Below are positions 1 through 9,296 of a stretch of 37,500 bases of DNA, piece after piece. The stretch is taken from assembly GCA_963575745.1 (NCBI GenBank), contig CAUYUJ010014608.1, positions 80,001 to 117,500 of the forward strand. Direction: 5' to 3'. Positions within the stretch are counted from its first letter, which is position 1. Each line of letters opens with the position of its first letter. The stretch is from Prorocentrum cordatum (taxonomy: Eukaryota > Sar > Dinophyceae > Prorocentrales > Prorocentraceae). The notes under the pieces are model-generated. The model did not search any database, was not told the DNA's origin, and worked only from the letters and a program-made list of their open reading frames with translations. Both the position numbers and the translations under genes were made by a program.

Positions 1-298
1 GTTCTCCGCTGGCGCTGGACTCGGGTCGGGCGAAAGGGGTATCTTGGAAACGGGAGGGATGCAATTTCTGCTGCATGCAGCTGGTCTCGCCCCCGTCGCC
101 ACGCTTTTTTTTCCTGGATGCCTTGGCGCATCCGGCGCTGGGAGGCGCCAGGAAAGACCAGGTGCGTGAGCTGATGCCCCACCCGCCTCCGTGCTGCCCC
201 CCTTCCGTCTGACCCGATGTGCCCTGTCCCCGCACCATGCTTGGAGGCAGGAATTCATCCACAACCACCGCCTGGGGGTCGACCTTCGGTGACGTCGG

Positions 299-360
299 GG
301 GCGGTGGATATGGATATATTCGGGCCCTGGGGACGCCAAATATGTCCATATCCACCGCCC
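299..360. repeat. Inverted repeat with 22-bp arms
   Basis: The left arm 299-320 reads GGGCGGTGGATATGGATATA plus TT. The reverse complement of the right arm 339-360 matches it at 21 of 22 positions. The spacer is 18 bp (321-338). The single strand could fold into a stable hairpin. The function is unknown; it may be a fragment of a small foldback element. Confidence 0.85.
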
Positions 361-387
361 GCTGGGGTCTCAGGACGTCGGTTCCAT

Positions 388-412
388 GGGCGGTGGATGT
401 GGATATATCCAC
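388..412. repeat. Third copy of the GGGCGGTGGAT repeat with a perfect palindrome
   Basis: The segment 388-408 repeats the arm of the upstream inverted repeat (GGGCGGTGGATGTGGATATA). It continues into GTGGATATATCCAC (399-412), a perfect 14-bp palindrome. Three copies in 115 bp, in both orientations, suggest local duplication of a palindromic unit. Confidence 0.8.
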
Positions 413-763
413 TCCTCGCACATGCCGCCCTCCCTGCGCCCGACACAGCCCGATGACCCCCCCCCTCCCCTCCCCCGTGCTGCCCCTCCCTCGTCGTCCG
501 ACCCGAGTAACACCCCGTCCCTACGCACCACGCCGTGTCCTCCTCGCGTCCGACTTCCCCGGGCCCCCCCCCCCCTTCTGTCTGGCCCGCTGGGCCCCGC
601 CCCCACGCATCACGCCGTCCTCCCTCTACTCCTTCCCTCCTGCACTCCGCCCCGTTTCCCCCTCCCTGTTCCCTCCGTCCCTTCCGTCTGGCTCCTCCGT
701 CCTCCCCCCTCTCGACGTCGCCCTCGCCGACGCCGTCGTCGTCTCCGCCCACGTTCACGTTTG

Positions 764-912
764 CGTCGTCGTCGTCGCCGCTGCCGCCGTCGTTGTCGTC
801 GTCGTCGTGCTCGCCTCCGTCGTCGTCGTCGTCGCCTCTGTCGTCGCCTCCGTCGCCGCTGCCGCGTCGTCGTCGTCGTCGTCGTCATCGTCGTCGTCGT
901 CGTCATCGTACC
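764..912. repeat. Imperfect (TCG)n / (GAC)n microsatellite
   Basis: Interrupted GTC/TCG triplets run through this interval, purest at about 868-906. A shorter tract of the same triplet lies at about 1141-1175. Frames through it give poly-Ser, poly-Arg or poly-Val and should not be read as protein. Confidence 0.9.
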
Positions 913-1340
913 GATCGTTTCCGTCGTCGTCGCCCTGGGGCGGCCGCGCGGGCGGTGGTCCCCGAGGGCACCAAGCCGCCCTGCGACCCGGACCACCCTG
1001 ACTCGAGAACGGGCGCGCCCGTTCCGCAGGGGGGTGATCAAGGATCGAGGTCGTATACGGTTTCGAGCCTGTGGAAACTTATCGGGGCCCCCGGAGGCAT
1101 CCCGGGACCTGTGCAGACCTCCAGAGACTTCGTGACGACGTCGGTCGTCGTCGTCGTCGTCCTCGTCGTCGTCGTTGCCATCCTCTCTCTCTTCCCTTCG
1201 AGGCAACAGGACCCATACCTCCGACGTCGCGGTTTCGTCGAATCGTCGGCTTCCCGATATTTCTATGCCTTCGGCGTCTGGACCCCGGGAATCATGATAA
1301 TTTCTTGGCGCGACTTGTCCGTGCCGTCCGATGTTTGGGC
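913..1340. other. Unassigned sequence with a short (GTC)n tract
   Basis: Apart from the triplet tract near 1141-1175 this is moderately GC-rich sequence with no recognisable coding or RNA feature. Confidence 0.5.
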
Positions 1341-1398
1341 AGGAGGAGGAGGAGGAGGAGGAGGAGGAGGAGGAGGAGGAGGAGGAGGAGGAGGAGGA
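1341..1398. repeat. (GGA)n microsatellite, 58 bp, at the head of composite repeat copy 1
   Basis: This is a perfect GGA tract preceded by GGGC. The same GC-AGGAGG junction precedes the second copy of the composite repeat (about 5329), so the tract appears to travel with that element or to mark its insertion point. Confidence 0.95.
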
Positions 1399-2170
1399 CC
1401 AGTGTAAGCCCAAGGGGCATCAACGATGTTGGTATAAACCCTCCCTCCAAGCTCCCTCTACATGGGCCCCATACAACGGTTTATTTTTACAGAGGGAACT
1501 GCCTCGTGGGAAGACAATTGTTTGAAGACCCTGAACCATGCCAAAATATTGCTCTCGGGATTCCATCGCCACGGATCAACCTAACTGTTGCGTCTTGACG
1601 GTCCTGACTCGTACCAGAACGCCATTTTTGGGCTTTGAACACCGCGAATTAACATAACTTGTGCACCCTCATAAGCTTGAATCCTTCCCAAACACGATTT
1701 ATGGTACGTTGATCATGGGAATCCGCGAGACTCTTGCAAATTTTGAAGACGAATGCGCGTGGCGCTATGGCGAGAGCCACATTTTGAAAACGACTCGCCC
1801 TCAATCCGTGAAACTCTTGCGAATTTTCCAGACGAATGTGCGCGACACTAAGGCGATAGCCACATTTTGATAACGACTCGCCCTCAATCTGTGAAGCTCT
1901 TGCACATGTTTAAGATTAATGTGCACGGCGCAAAGGCGATAGACACATTTTGAAAACGACTCGCTCTCAATCCGTGAAGCTCTTGCAAATGTTTAAGACG
2001 AGTGTGCTCGGCGCTGAGGCGAGAGCCACATTTTGAAAACGACCCGCCCTCCATCTGTGAGTCCGTTGCCAATTTTGAGGCTTCAGAGTCATAAATGGTG
2101 AGGAAGTCTCAGGCGAAACGCCCGGCCCGCCCTAAAAACTGGCCTCGAGGTGCGACAGGGAGAAGTTATT
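1399..2170. repeat. Composite dispersed repeat A, copy 1
   Basis: There is a roughly 330-bp head (from CCAGTGTAAGCCCAAGGGGC), then an 83-bp minisatellite (about 1730-2060), then a tail ending GGTGCGACAGGGAGAAGTTA. Head, minisatellite and tail recur in the same order and orientation at 5377-6167. Landmarks shared by both copies include CATCAACGATGTTGG, GGAACTGCC, TTTGAAGACCCTGAA, CTGTTGCGTCTTGACG and CATAAATGGTGAGGAAGTCT. No transposase or RT is visible within it. It may be a non-autonomous mobile element or a segmental repeat. Confidence 0.85.
1730..2060. repeat. 83-bp minisatellite, about 4 units (copy 1)
   Basis: The landmark GCCACATTTTGA, or a close variant, recurs at about 1775, 1859, 1941 and 2025. 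Each is followed by ACGACTCGCCCTCAATCCGT and CTCTTGCAAATTTT-like sequence. The spacing of 83-84 bp is not a multiple of three, so the repeat does not encode a repeated peptide in one frame. Confidence 0.9.
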
Positions 2171-2285
2171 GTGAAGGCCTTACGGCCGGTGCCGCCGACC
2201 CTGAAGGTTTTGGCCGTCGATGGCGACGGGATGTGTGATCACAGGAAGGAGCTAAAGGACAACGTGACAGGGTAGGCGGAGGAAG
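2171..2285. other. Short spacer, nothing recognised
   Basis: A short unique spacer between composite repeat copy 1 and the next GGA cluster. Confidence 0.5.
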
Positions 2286-2790
2286 TGTCTGAGGAGGAGG
2301 AGGAGGAGGAGGAGGCGGAGGAGGAGGAGGAGGAGGAGGAGGAGGAGGAGGGGGAGACAAACGAAAAGGAGATGGAGAAGGTGGCAAAAAGACGCTCAGG
2401 AGGAGGAGGAGGAGGAGGAGGGAGGTGGTATTCTGACCCAGGACCCCCCCCAGGACCCCCCCGGCACCCCCCCCAGGCCCCCCCCGGGCTTCCCCCAGGA
2501 CCCCCCCCCCCAGCCGGGGAAGGGAACAAAGGGAAGGGGAAACCCTTCGAGCCAATTTACTTTACGCAGGAGAAAGAGATGGAGGAGGAGGAGGAGGAGG
2601 AGGAGGAGGATGAGGAGAAGGAGGAGGAGGAGGGGGAGACGAACGAAAAGGAGACGGAGAAGGTGGGAAAGGGAAGGATGCACGGACGAGAAGAACAACC
2701 CATTCCACACGCCGACAGGGTCGGCGGATTTATAAGGAGAAGGAATGGAGGATGAGGATGAGGAGGAGGAGGAGGCCTTTGTCATCATGG
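2286..2790. repeat. GGA-rich tracts with an embedded C-rich block
   Basis: GGA tracts lie at about 2290-2352, 2399-2424, 2580-2637 and 2755-2775. A C-rich block, CCCAGGACCCCCC-like, lies at 2438-2515. The phrase GGGGGAGACRAACGAAAAGG occurs twice (about 2350 and 2632), so the GGA block itself looks duplicated. Confidence 0.85.
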
Positions 2791-3048
2791 GGAAGGAGAG
2801 GAGGCTTAAGTAGCCTGGCCATCCAGCTTCAGGCTTCTCTTCTCTTCTCCGCCCATCCTTCTCTCCTCCTCTCGTCGCCTCCTCCTCATCTCCTCTCCTC
2901 TTCCCTGCTCCCTCCTCCGTCCTTCCCCCTCGCATCCTGCCTCCCTCCTTACTCCCCCCTCTCCTTCTCGCCTCCTTTCTCATCTCCCTCCTCCGTCCTC
3001 CGGCCGCCCACCTCCGTCCGTCCTCCCTCCTCGCCCTCTCGTTCGTAA
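2791..3048. repeat. Pyrimidine tract (CTCCTC-rich)
   Basis: The plus strand is almost pure C/T from about 2830 to 3045, in TCTCCTCC-type degenerate repeats. A polypurine-polypyrimidine stretch of this length can form triplex DNA. No coding signal. Confidence 0.8.
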
Positions 3049-3425
3049 ATTCACGACACTCGGGCTCGCTGCCGATCCCGGCACGATGAAACATGCAAAG
3101 AGAAAGGGGAGGCGGGCAGAACAGAGCAGCACGAGAGGAGGAGGAGGGACGTCAGGGGTCGACTTCACACTCCCACCGAAGCGAAACCTACCCCTCCGAA
3201 TTGTGATCCTGCCGCCCAGTCGAGTCGGTTGGCAGCAGACATAAACGGGGCAGTATCAGTCCTGAGGTCGCGCGCGGGGGGAGAGGGTCCCCCCCTCCGA
3301 GCGGTGGTGTTCACCGCCCATGTCGGAGCCTGGAGCCCAGCCCGGGCCCCCGCCACATGGCCTATGTGGACCTGGCAGGGTCCGACCTCGAGATCGAGGC
3401 CCAGAGACCTGGCAGGGCCGAACTC
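3049..3425. other. Unassigned GC-rich sequence
   Basis: No domain or RNA is recognised. The phrase GACCTGGCAGGG with CTCGAGATC occurs twice in tandem, at about 3369 and 3406, giving a roughly 37-bp direct duplication. Confidence 0.5.
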
Positions 3426-3700
3426 GAGATCAGGGTGCCTTCGGGCCCCCCTTGGGCCCGCTTGGGGGGGCCCTCTCGGGGGCCCTGCACGGATTTTTTG
3501 GCCCTCTTTGTGGGGCGTCGATCAGAGGTGGGGGGGCTCTCGATCTGCCACCCCCTCCGGGGGCCACGAGATTGCCCCTCGGGGCGCCCTCGGGCCGACC
3601 TCGAGCTCTCTTCGGGCCGTTCCGGGGGCCTCTCGGGGCCCCTCTTCGGGCTCCCTTGGGCCATTTTTGGGGCCACCTCGTGGTCTCAGAAGCCCATTGG
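3426..3700. repeat. Degenerate GGGGGCCCTCTCGGG-type short-period repeat
   Basis: Irregular 10-15 bp units rich in GGGGCC and CTCGGG, related to the arrays at 9.8-11.0 kb and 28.3-28.6 kb. It leaves all frames open, which explains the overlapping ORFs here. Confidence 0.65.
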
Positions 3701-4300
3701 CAGCCGAAGGCGAGACGGCACGAATCAATGGTCACCCGTCGGTTGTGTGAACGTATTTTCGCCTCTTAGGGGATCCCGAGGGGGCTCCGAGAGCTCCTGG
3801 AACCGTCGTGTGGCCCTCGTGGGGCCTCTTGGAGGTATGTCGGAAGCTATCTTGATCGAACCATATTCGGCTATCTTGAACCACCTTGGAGGCCATGTCG
3901 GAGCATCGGGCGCCCTGTTGGGGCAATCTCGGGCGAGCTAGGACCCTCTGGCACCTCGCGCCCCCTCCAAAAACAACCTCAGGGATGGTCTTGGGGAGGG
4001 TACCACTTCCCGACGTAAGGAGGGTTTTGGAACAGGAAAGAACGAACGTTTCAGACGACCTGCACCCAAGGGGCTGACCACAACAGTGATGTATTCTGTG
4101 CAGTGAAATGCATAGGTAGCGAGAGGGACAAGGACATACAACGAGCAGGGGAGGAGCATCCGGTGTACGCGGCCCACGTACATTATCCCCGTCTCTTCCA
4201 CATCATCATCACTCTAATCTTCCTTCACATCGCCATCCTCCTCGGCGTTGCTATCACCGAAATAATCACGGTTGATATCGTTGTCACCATCCCGCTTCTC
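3701..4300. other. Unassigned sequence
   Basis: A weak local duplication is visible: GGAGGTATGTCGGAAGC near 3831 and GGAGGCCATGTCGGAGC near 3888, each near a GGCTATCTTGA-type phrase. No coding feature is recognised. Confidence 0.45.
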
Positions 4301-4745
4301 ATCCTCCTCCCACTGCTGCTGCTGCCGCTGCTGCTGCTGCAGCTGTTCCTCGTGCTCCCCCTCCCCGAATTTTCTTTTTCCAGCATCACAAACTGTTGTT
4401 GCCTCCCTCCCTTGTCCTCATCTTCCCCTTTCATGTGGGTTCGTCGGGACAGCCAGGTGGGGGAGGAGGAGAAGTGGGATGATGAACACGGAGGAGCGAG
4501 GAAATGAAGGAGGATGTTGAGCAGGAGGAGGAGGAGGAGGAGGAGGAGGAGGAGGAGGAGGAGGAGGAGGAAGGGGAGGCCGAGGAGGACGAGGAGGAGG
4601 AGAGGAGGAGGAGGAGGAGGGGGAGGATAATTAGGAGGATGATGAGGAGGAAGAGGAGGAGGATGAAAAGGGATGAGGAAAAAGTAAAGGAGGAGGATGA
4701 AAGGGAGGAAGGAGGAGGAGGAGGAGGAGGTGGTGGAACAGGCGT
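4301..4745. repeat. (CTG)n and (GGA)n microsatellites
   Basis: CTG triplets run at about 4313-4345, followed by GGA tracts at about 4525-4620, 4630-4670 and 4708-4732. The junction TGAGCAGGAGG at about 4517 matches the junction at about 5327. Confidence 0.9.
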
Positions 4746-4769
4746 GAGGAGGGAGGACGAGGGGGAATG

Positions 4770-5278
4770 GGGGGATGATGCTGCTGCTGCTGATGATGAT
4801 GCTGCTGCTGATGATGATGATGCTGATGATGACGCTGATGATGACGATGACGATGACGATGCTGCTGATGCTGATGATGATGGTGATGACGATATGTACT
4901 GCTCATGATGCTGCTTACGATGCTGATGCTGATTATGCTGTGGTTGATGATGATGAGGATGATGATGATGGTGCTGCTGCTGATGCTGCTGCTGATGATG
5001 ATGACGATGCTGATGCTGATGATGATGCTGATGATGCCGATACTGCTGATGATGCTGCTTACGATGCTGATGCTGATGATGATGCTGTTGTTGATGATGA
5101 GGATGATGATGATGATGGTGCTGCTGCTGATGCTGTTGCTGCTGATGGTGATGCTGATGCTGATCATGATGCTGGCTGCTGCTGTTGATGATGAGGCTGC
5201 TACTGCTGCTGCTGCTGCTGATGATGATGATGATGAGGATGCTGCTGCTGATGATGACGATGCTGATGATGAGGATGC

Positions 5279-5318
<40 letters not shown>

Positions 5319-5335
5319 AATGATGATGAGCAGGA
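4770..5335. repeat. Mosaic (GAT)n/(GCT)n microsatellite, about 565 bp
   Basis: Alternating GAT and GCT triplets with GAC interruptions; the purest stretch of GAT is about 5278-5330. Internal blocks such as GCTTACGATGCTGATGCTGA are repeated (about 4911 and 5058), so it grew partly by block duplication of about 147 bp. The open frames through it encode poly-Asp, poly-Met or poly-His tracts and are repeat artefacts. Confidence 0.95.
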
Positions 5336-5376
5336 GGAGGAGGAGAAGGAGGAGGAGGAGGAGGAGGAGGAGGAGG
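5330..5376. repeat. (GGA)n microsatellite at the head of composite repeat copy 2
   Basis: A GGA tract with one AAG interruption that directly abuts the conserved head of composite repeat A copy 2, as in copy 1. Confidence 0.95.
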
Positions 5377-6167
5377 ATCAGTGTAGACCCAGGAGCCATC
5401 AACGATGTTGGAATACACCCTCACTCCAAGCTCCCTATTCATAGGCCCCTACAACGATTCATTTACACAGGGAACTGCCGCGTTGGAAGACAACCGTTTG
5501 AAGACCCTGAAGCATGCCCAAGCATTGTTCTCGGGATTCCAACGCCACGGGTCAACCTGACTGTTGCGTCTTGACGTTCCTGAACCGTGCCAGAACGCCA
5601 TTCCTGGGACTTTAACATCGCGAGTCAACGTAACTGTTGCACCACCATAATCTTGAATCCTACGAATGTGCCCGGCGCAGAGGCGTGAGCCGCATTTTGA
5701 AAAAGGAACCGCCCCAATCCGTGAAACTCTTGCACATTAAGACGAATGCACGCGGCGCGAAGGCGAGAGCCACATTTTGAAAACCACCCGCCCTCAATCC
5801 GCGAAGCTCTTGCAAATTTTGGAAAAGAATGTGCCCGGCACTAAGGCGAGAGCCACATTTTGAAAACAACCCGCTCTCAATCCGTGAAGCTCTTGCAATT
5901 TGTTAAAACGAATGCGCGCGGCGCTAAGGCGAGAGCCACATTTTGAAAACCACCCGCCCTCAACCCGTGAAGCTCTTGCAAAGTTTGTTAACACGAATGC
6001 ACGCGGCGCTAAGGCGAGAGCCACTCTTTGAAAGCCACTCGCCCTCAATCTGTGAAATTGTTGCCTTTTTTTCACGCTTCAGGGTCATAAATGGTGAGGA
6101 AGTCTCAGGCGAACCGCCCAGCCCGCTCTAAAAACTGGCCTCGGGGTGCGACAGAGAGAGAAGTTAT
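5377..6167. repeat. Composite dispersed repeat A, copy 2
   Basis: Same order as copy 1: head (TCAGTGTAGACCCAGGAGCC onward), 83-bp minisatellite with about five units, and tail ending GGGGTGCGACAGAGAGAGAA. By eye the two heads differ by scattered substitutions and small indels, so the copies are not recent. No ORF with recognisable function is conserved between the copies. Confidence 0.85.
5660..6060. repeat. 83-bp minisatellite, about 5 units (copy 2)
   Basis: The landmark GCCACATTTTGA or a variant recurs at about 5689, 5769, 5851, 5934 and 6020 (spacings 80 to 86 bp), with GGCGCTAAGGCGAGAGCCAC upstream in most units. Confidence 0.9.
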
Positions 6168-6475
6168 TCATAAGTAAACGGAATGGAGGATGATGATGAG
6201 GAGGAGGAGGAGGAAGAGCACGAGGAGGAGGAAGAGAAAGAGGAGGACGGAGCTTTCCTTTCGATTTCCTTCTCTTTTTCCTTCCTTTCTAGACATCCGG
6301 TGGTTCCAGTTTTTCCGAGACGTGAGCCCCTAGACCTTTCGACCCCTTCCCCGGATCTGGGGCTAGCTTTTCACCCTGAACCGGGCTTTCGACAGTTCAG
6401 GGCGGGACCCGAGACCCGCCCCAGAGGCAGAAAAGTAACAATGATACCGGAGAAAAAACCCAATCATATTTTTTA
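6168..6475. other. Spacer with a GA-rich patch
   Basis: The GA-rich patch at 6186-6248 is followed by unassigned sequence. Nothing coding is recognised. Confidence 0.45.
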
Positions 6476-7236
6476 AGGGATATAGGGCTATGCGACTATA
6501 GGGCCATAGTTCTGTAGGGCTATATATAGGGCTATGGGGCTATAGGGCAATAGGGCTGTAGGGCTAGGGGGCCATATGGCTATAGGGCTGTAGGGCTATA
6601 GGGCTACAGGGCTATAGGGCTATTAGGGCTATAGGGCTATTAGGGCTATAGGGCTATAGGGCTATAAGGCTATAGGGCTAAAGGGCTAAAGGGCTATTGG
6701 TCTATAGGGCTATAGGGCTATTAGGGCTATAGGGCTCTAGGCCAGTTAGGGCTAAAGGGCTCTGGGGCTATAGGGCTCCAGGGCCACAGGGCTGTAGAGC
6801 TATAGGGCTATAGGGTTATAGGGCTATCGGGCTATTAGGGCTATAGGGCAATTAGGGCTATGGGGCTATGGGGCCATATGGCTATAGGGCTGTTGGGCTA
6901 TAGGGCTATTGTGTTATAGGGCTATCGGACTATTAGGGCTAAAGGGCTCTGGGGCTATAGGGTTATAGGGCTAAAGGGCTCTGGGGCTATAGGGCTACAG
7001 GGCTACAGGACTATCAGGGCTATAAGGCCAGAAGGCTGTAAGGCTGTAGGGCTATAGGGCTATAGGACTACAGGGCGATAGGGCTATCAGGGCTATAGGG
7101 CTACAGGGCTATAGGGCTCCAGGGCTACATGGCTATCAGGGCTATAAGGCTAGAAGGCTGTAAGGCTGTAGGGCTATAGGGCTAAAGGACTACAGGGCTA
7201 TAGGGCTATTAGGGATATAGGGCTATAGGGCTGGGG
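6476..7236. repeat. Degenerate 8-bp satellite TATAGGGC, about 760 bp
   Basis: Units of 8 to 9 bp, consensus GGGCTATA with variants TTAGGGCTA, CCAGGGC and TAAAGGGC, run continuously. There are larger internal duplications, for example CAGGGCTATAAGGC with GAAGGCTGTAAGGCTGTAGG near 7016 and 7138. TTAGGG-like words occur, but the period and core are not those of a telomere repeat. Confidence 0.9.
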
Positions 7237-7392
7237 CTATAGGGCACCCGGGCACCTGGGCACCCGGGCACCCGGACACCTGGGCAGCCAGGTACCCGAG
7301 TGGCACTCGGACACCCGGGCACCTGGGCACCCGGGCACCCCAGGGCACCCGGGCACCCCCGGGCACCCGGGCACGGGGGCACCCAAGCAGGC
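7237..7392. repeat. 8-bp satellite CACCCGGG adjoining the TATAGGGC array
   Basis: CACCCGGG/CACCTGGG units (period 8) follow directly. The GGGC core continues at the same 8-bp spacing across the junction (GGGCTATA then GGGCACCC). CCCGGG is self-complementary, so the array can form hairpins. Confidence 0.9.
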
Positions 7393-8290
7393 CACCGAAA
7401 TCGGCGGCCCAGCTCACCTAACCATATCGATTCGCTAGGACCCCTACAGAGGCAGGCTCTGATTGGGGAAACATTGGCCGTCTCGTTTTTTTGTGCGCCG
7501 CTGGATGTCTGGGCGCTTCTTCTCGGGCGGGGCCCCGCGAGTTGCACCTGGGCTGCCGCGACCCCCCCCCGCCCGAAGGCGGAGCGTGGGGCTCCGGCTC
7601 CGAGAAGTCCAGCGCCCAGGCGGGCCCCCGGGGCGTCCCGCGCGCTCGCGCGCGCCGCTCCCGTTGGCGTCTCGTCTGGCCACCGCCTCCCCGAGATCCA
7701 ACGCGTTGAAAAAGTCAAGGCGGAGGTTTTTCGCAATTTTCGTCCTCTAGGGGCCCTCGCCAGGCCCTGGGACTGTCGAAAAACGACTCAGGATGAAAAA
7801 CCAGTTCTGGCGAAAGGGTCGAGACTTCTGGGGACCCCGCATTGAAAAAATCACGGCATCGGATCTCTGGGCTCGTCCCGGTGGTGACCACCCCGCGTGG
7901 TAAGTCAGTGGGGATTCTGGGTCACCGCATGGTTTTGGGACGCGGGTCGTTCTCCGAGGACGTCTCGGGGGTCTGGGGCCTTTAGGGTACCGAAAGCGTG
8001 CAGTGACGGACCGCGCGGTGAGGTCGTGGGGGGTTCCGAGGTCACCACGCGGTCCGTCACCACACGGTTTTGGGTCCCAGAGTCTTCGGGAGGGGGGTGA
8101 CAGGGAGGGAGCATTCTGGTGGATTGCGCAGCCTTTGAGAGGGTTGCTGGCGCCTGTCTTGACAGTGGCACGGTTCACGTCTTTACGGGTGAGTGACACC
8201 TCTGCGCTCAAATGATTTCAAGGGGGCCATGTGGCCCCGGTCCCAGGGTCACCCGCGCACGGGTCGCCGACGAAACTATCCAACGAATCT
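7393..8290. other. Lower-repeat sequence without a recognised gene
   Basis: GC-rich sequence in which overlapping frames on both strands stay open, but none gives a recognisable domain. A degenerate phrase with GGTTTTGGG and upstream CACC recurs near 7920-7940 and 8055-8075. An inverted repeat at 8003-8060 is listed separately. Confidence 0.5.
8003..8060. repeat. Inverted repeat with 19-bp arms
   Basis: The left arm GTGACGGACCGCGCGGTGA (8003-8021) pairs with 8042-8060 at 18 of 19 positions across a 20-base loop. It would form a strong GC-rich hairpin. The left arm also contains an internal ACCGCGCGGT palindrome. Confidence 0.85.
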
Positions 8291-8296
8291 ATGTGG

Positions 8297-8425
8297 GGAG
8301 AGGAAGGAGGAGGAGAGGGATGAGCGGAGCGGAGCAGGTAGGAGGAGGAGGAGGAGGAGGAGGAGGAGGAGGGGGGGAGGGTGATTAGGAGGAGGGGCAG
8401 GAGGGGGCGGGGGAGGAGTGGGAGG
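8297..8425. repeat. (GGA)n microsatellite
   Basis: GGA triplets, purest at 8341-8370, with a GGGGG-rich extension to about 8425. Confidence 0.9.
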
Positions 8426-8640
8426 AGCCAATCCCTACAACCACCTCCTCACCACGGGAAGCCCTCCCCGTGGAAAGACGAGAGCTCCAGATGCCTGCAA
8501 TGAAAGCGCAGGGCGCACTTCGCGAATAAAACAATTAATAATGATACTACTCATATTAACCAGGACATTATTAAGACTAATAATAACAAAATCATAAACA
8601 ATAATGAAACTAACAATCATAAGAATAATGTGCCCTGTAT
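8426..8640. other. AT-rich island
   Basis: From about 8525 to 8640 the sequence is markedly A/T-rich (ATAAT and TAATAA words) within GC-rich surroundings. No ORF or RNA is recognised. It could be the remnant of an AT-rich mobile-element interior. Confidence 0.5.
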
Positions 8641-9240
8641 CCAAGAGGCGCCACGGTGTAGTGTATCTACATTTTAACGAACGTCGTGCGAGTCAGTTTC
8701 TTGTTTTGTAAAAGGAAGGTCAACACATAATTGCTCTCCATCCATGAAGCTGCTGCGCACAATCGTTTTCTGGGGCCACAAAGAAGTAGGAGTCTCAAGC
8801 AACACTCCCATTTTGAAAAGGAGCCGCCCTACATCCGCGTAGCACTTGCATATCTTTGCTTCTATGGCCATGGCGAAGTCTCAAGCGAGAACCAAACTTT
8901 GAAAAGGAACCGTTATCCATTCTGGTAGCTGTTGGCCATAGTTAAAACGAATGTGCGCAGCACGTAGGCGAGGACCACATGTTGACAGCAATTCGCCCTG
9001 CATCCTTGCAGGTTCCAGAGTTTGTCGGACGAGTGGACGCGGTGCTTATGCGATAACCGCATTTTAAAATACATCCGCTCTTCATTCCGGGAGCAGCATT
9101 TTAAAAGCAACTCCCCCTTTACCTGTGTATCTTTTGAAATATTTATGATGAATATCCGCGGCGCTGCGGCGGGAACGGTGTTTCGGAAAATACGGCCCTC
9201 ACTCCGTCCAAGTAACGCTTTGCAGCTTTTTCCCCAAATA
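8641..9240. repeat. Decayed relatives of the 83-bp minisatellite
   Basis: CATTTTGAAAAGGAGCCGCC near 8809, AACTTTGAAAAGGAACC near 8895, GAATGTGCGCAGCACGTAGG near 8949 and similar phrases repeat at about 80-90 bp. They resemble the composite-repeat minisatellite but are much more divergent. It is probably an older array of the same family. Confidence 0.65.
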
Positions 9241-9296
9241 TTCTTTAGCAGAAGGGGTTCTTACCTGGTATTCAGAATTGCATTATCTAAGACCCC

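Larger units (their letters stand above)
1..760. other. GC-rich sequence with no recognised gene
   Basis: No motif, splice pattern or protein domain is recognisable here. From about 430 the plus strand becomes strongly C-rich (runs of 7 to 11 C near 458-466 and 565-575), which leaves several frames open without looking like protein. The only ordered structure is the palindromic repeat at 299-412, listed separately. Confidence 0.6.

Noticed and set aside
4431-5444. Long open frames on both strands (over 300 codons) made of poly-Ser, poly-His, poly-Asp or poly-Met
   Set aside because: They follow GGA, GAT and GCT triplet tracts exactly and change only the homopolymer with the frame. There is no non-repeat protein sequence.
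6476-7236. Telomeric repeat (TTTAGGG or TTAGGG type)
   Set aside because: The unit is 8 bp with a GGGC core. TTAGGG words are only occasional variants, and the array is internal.
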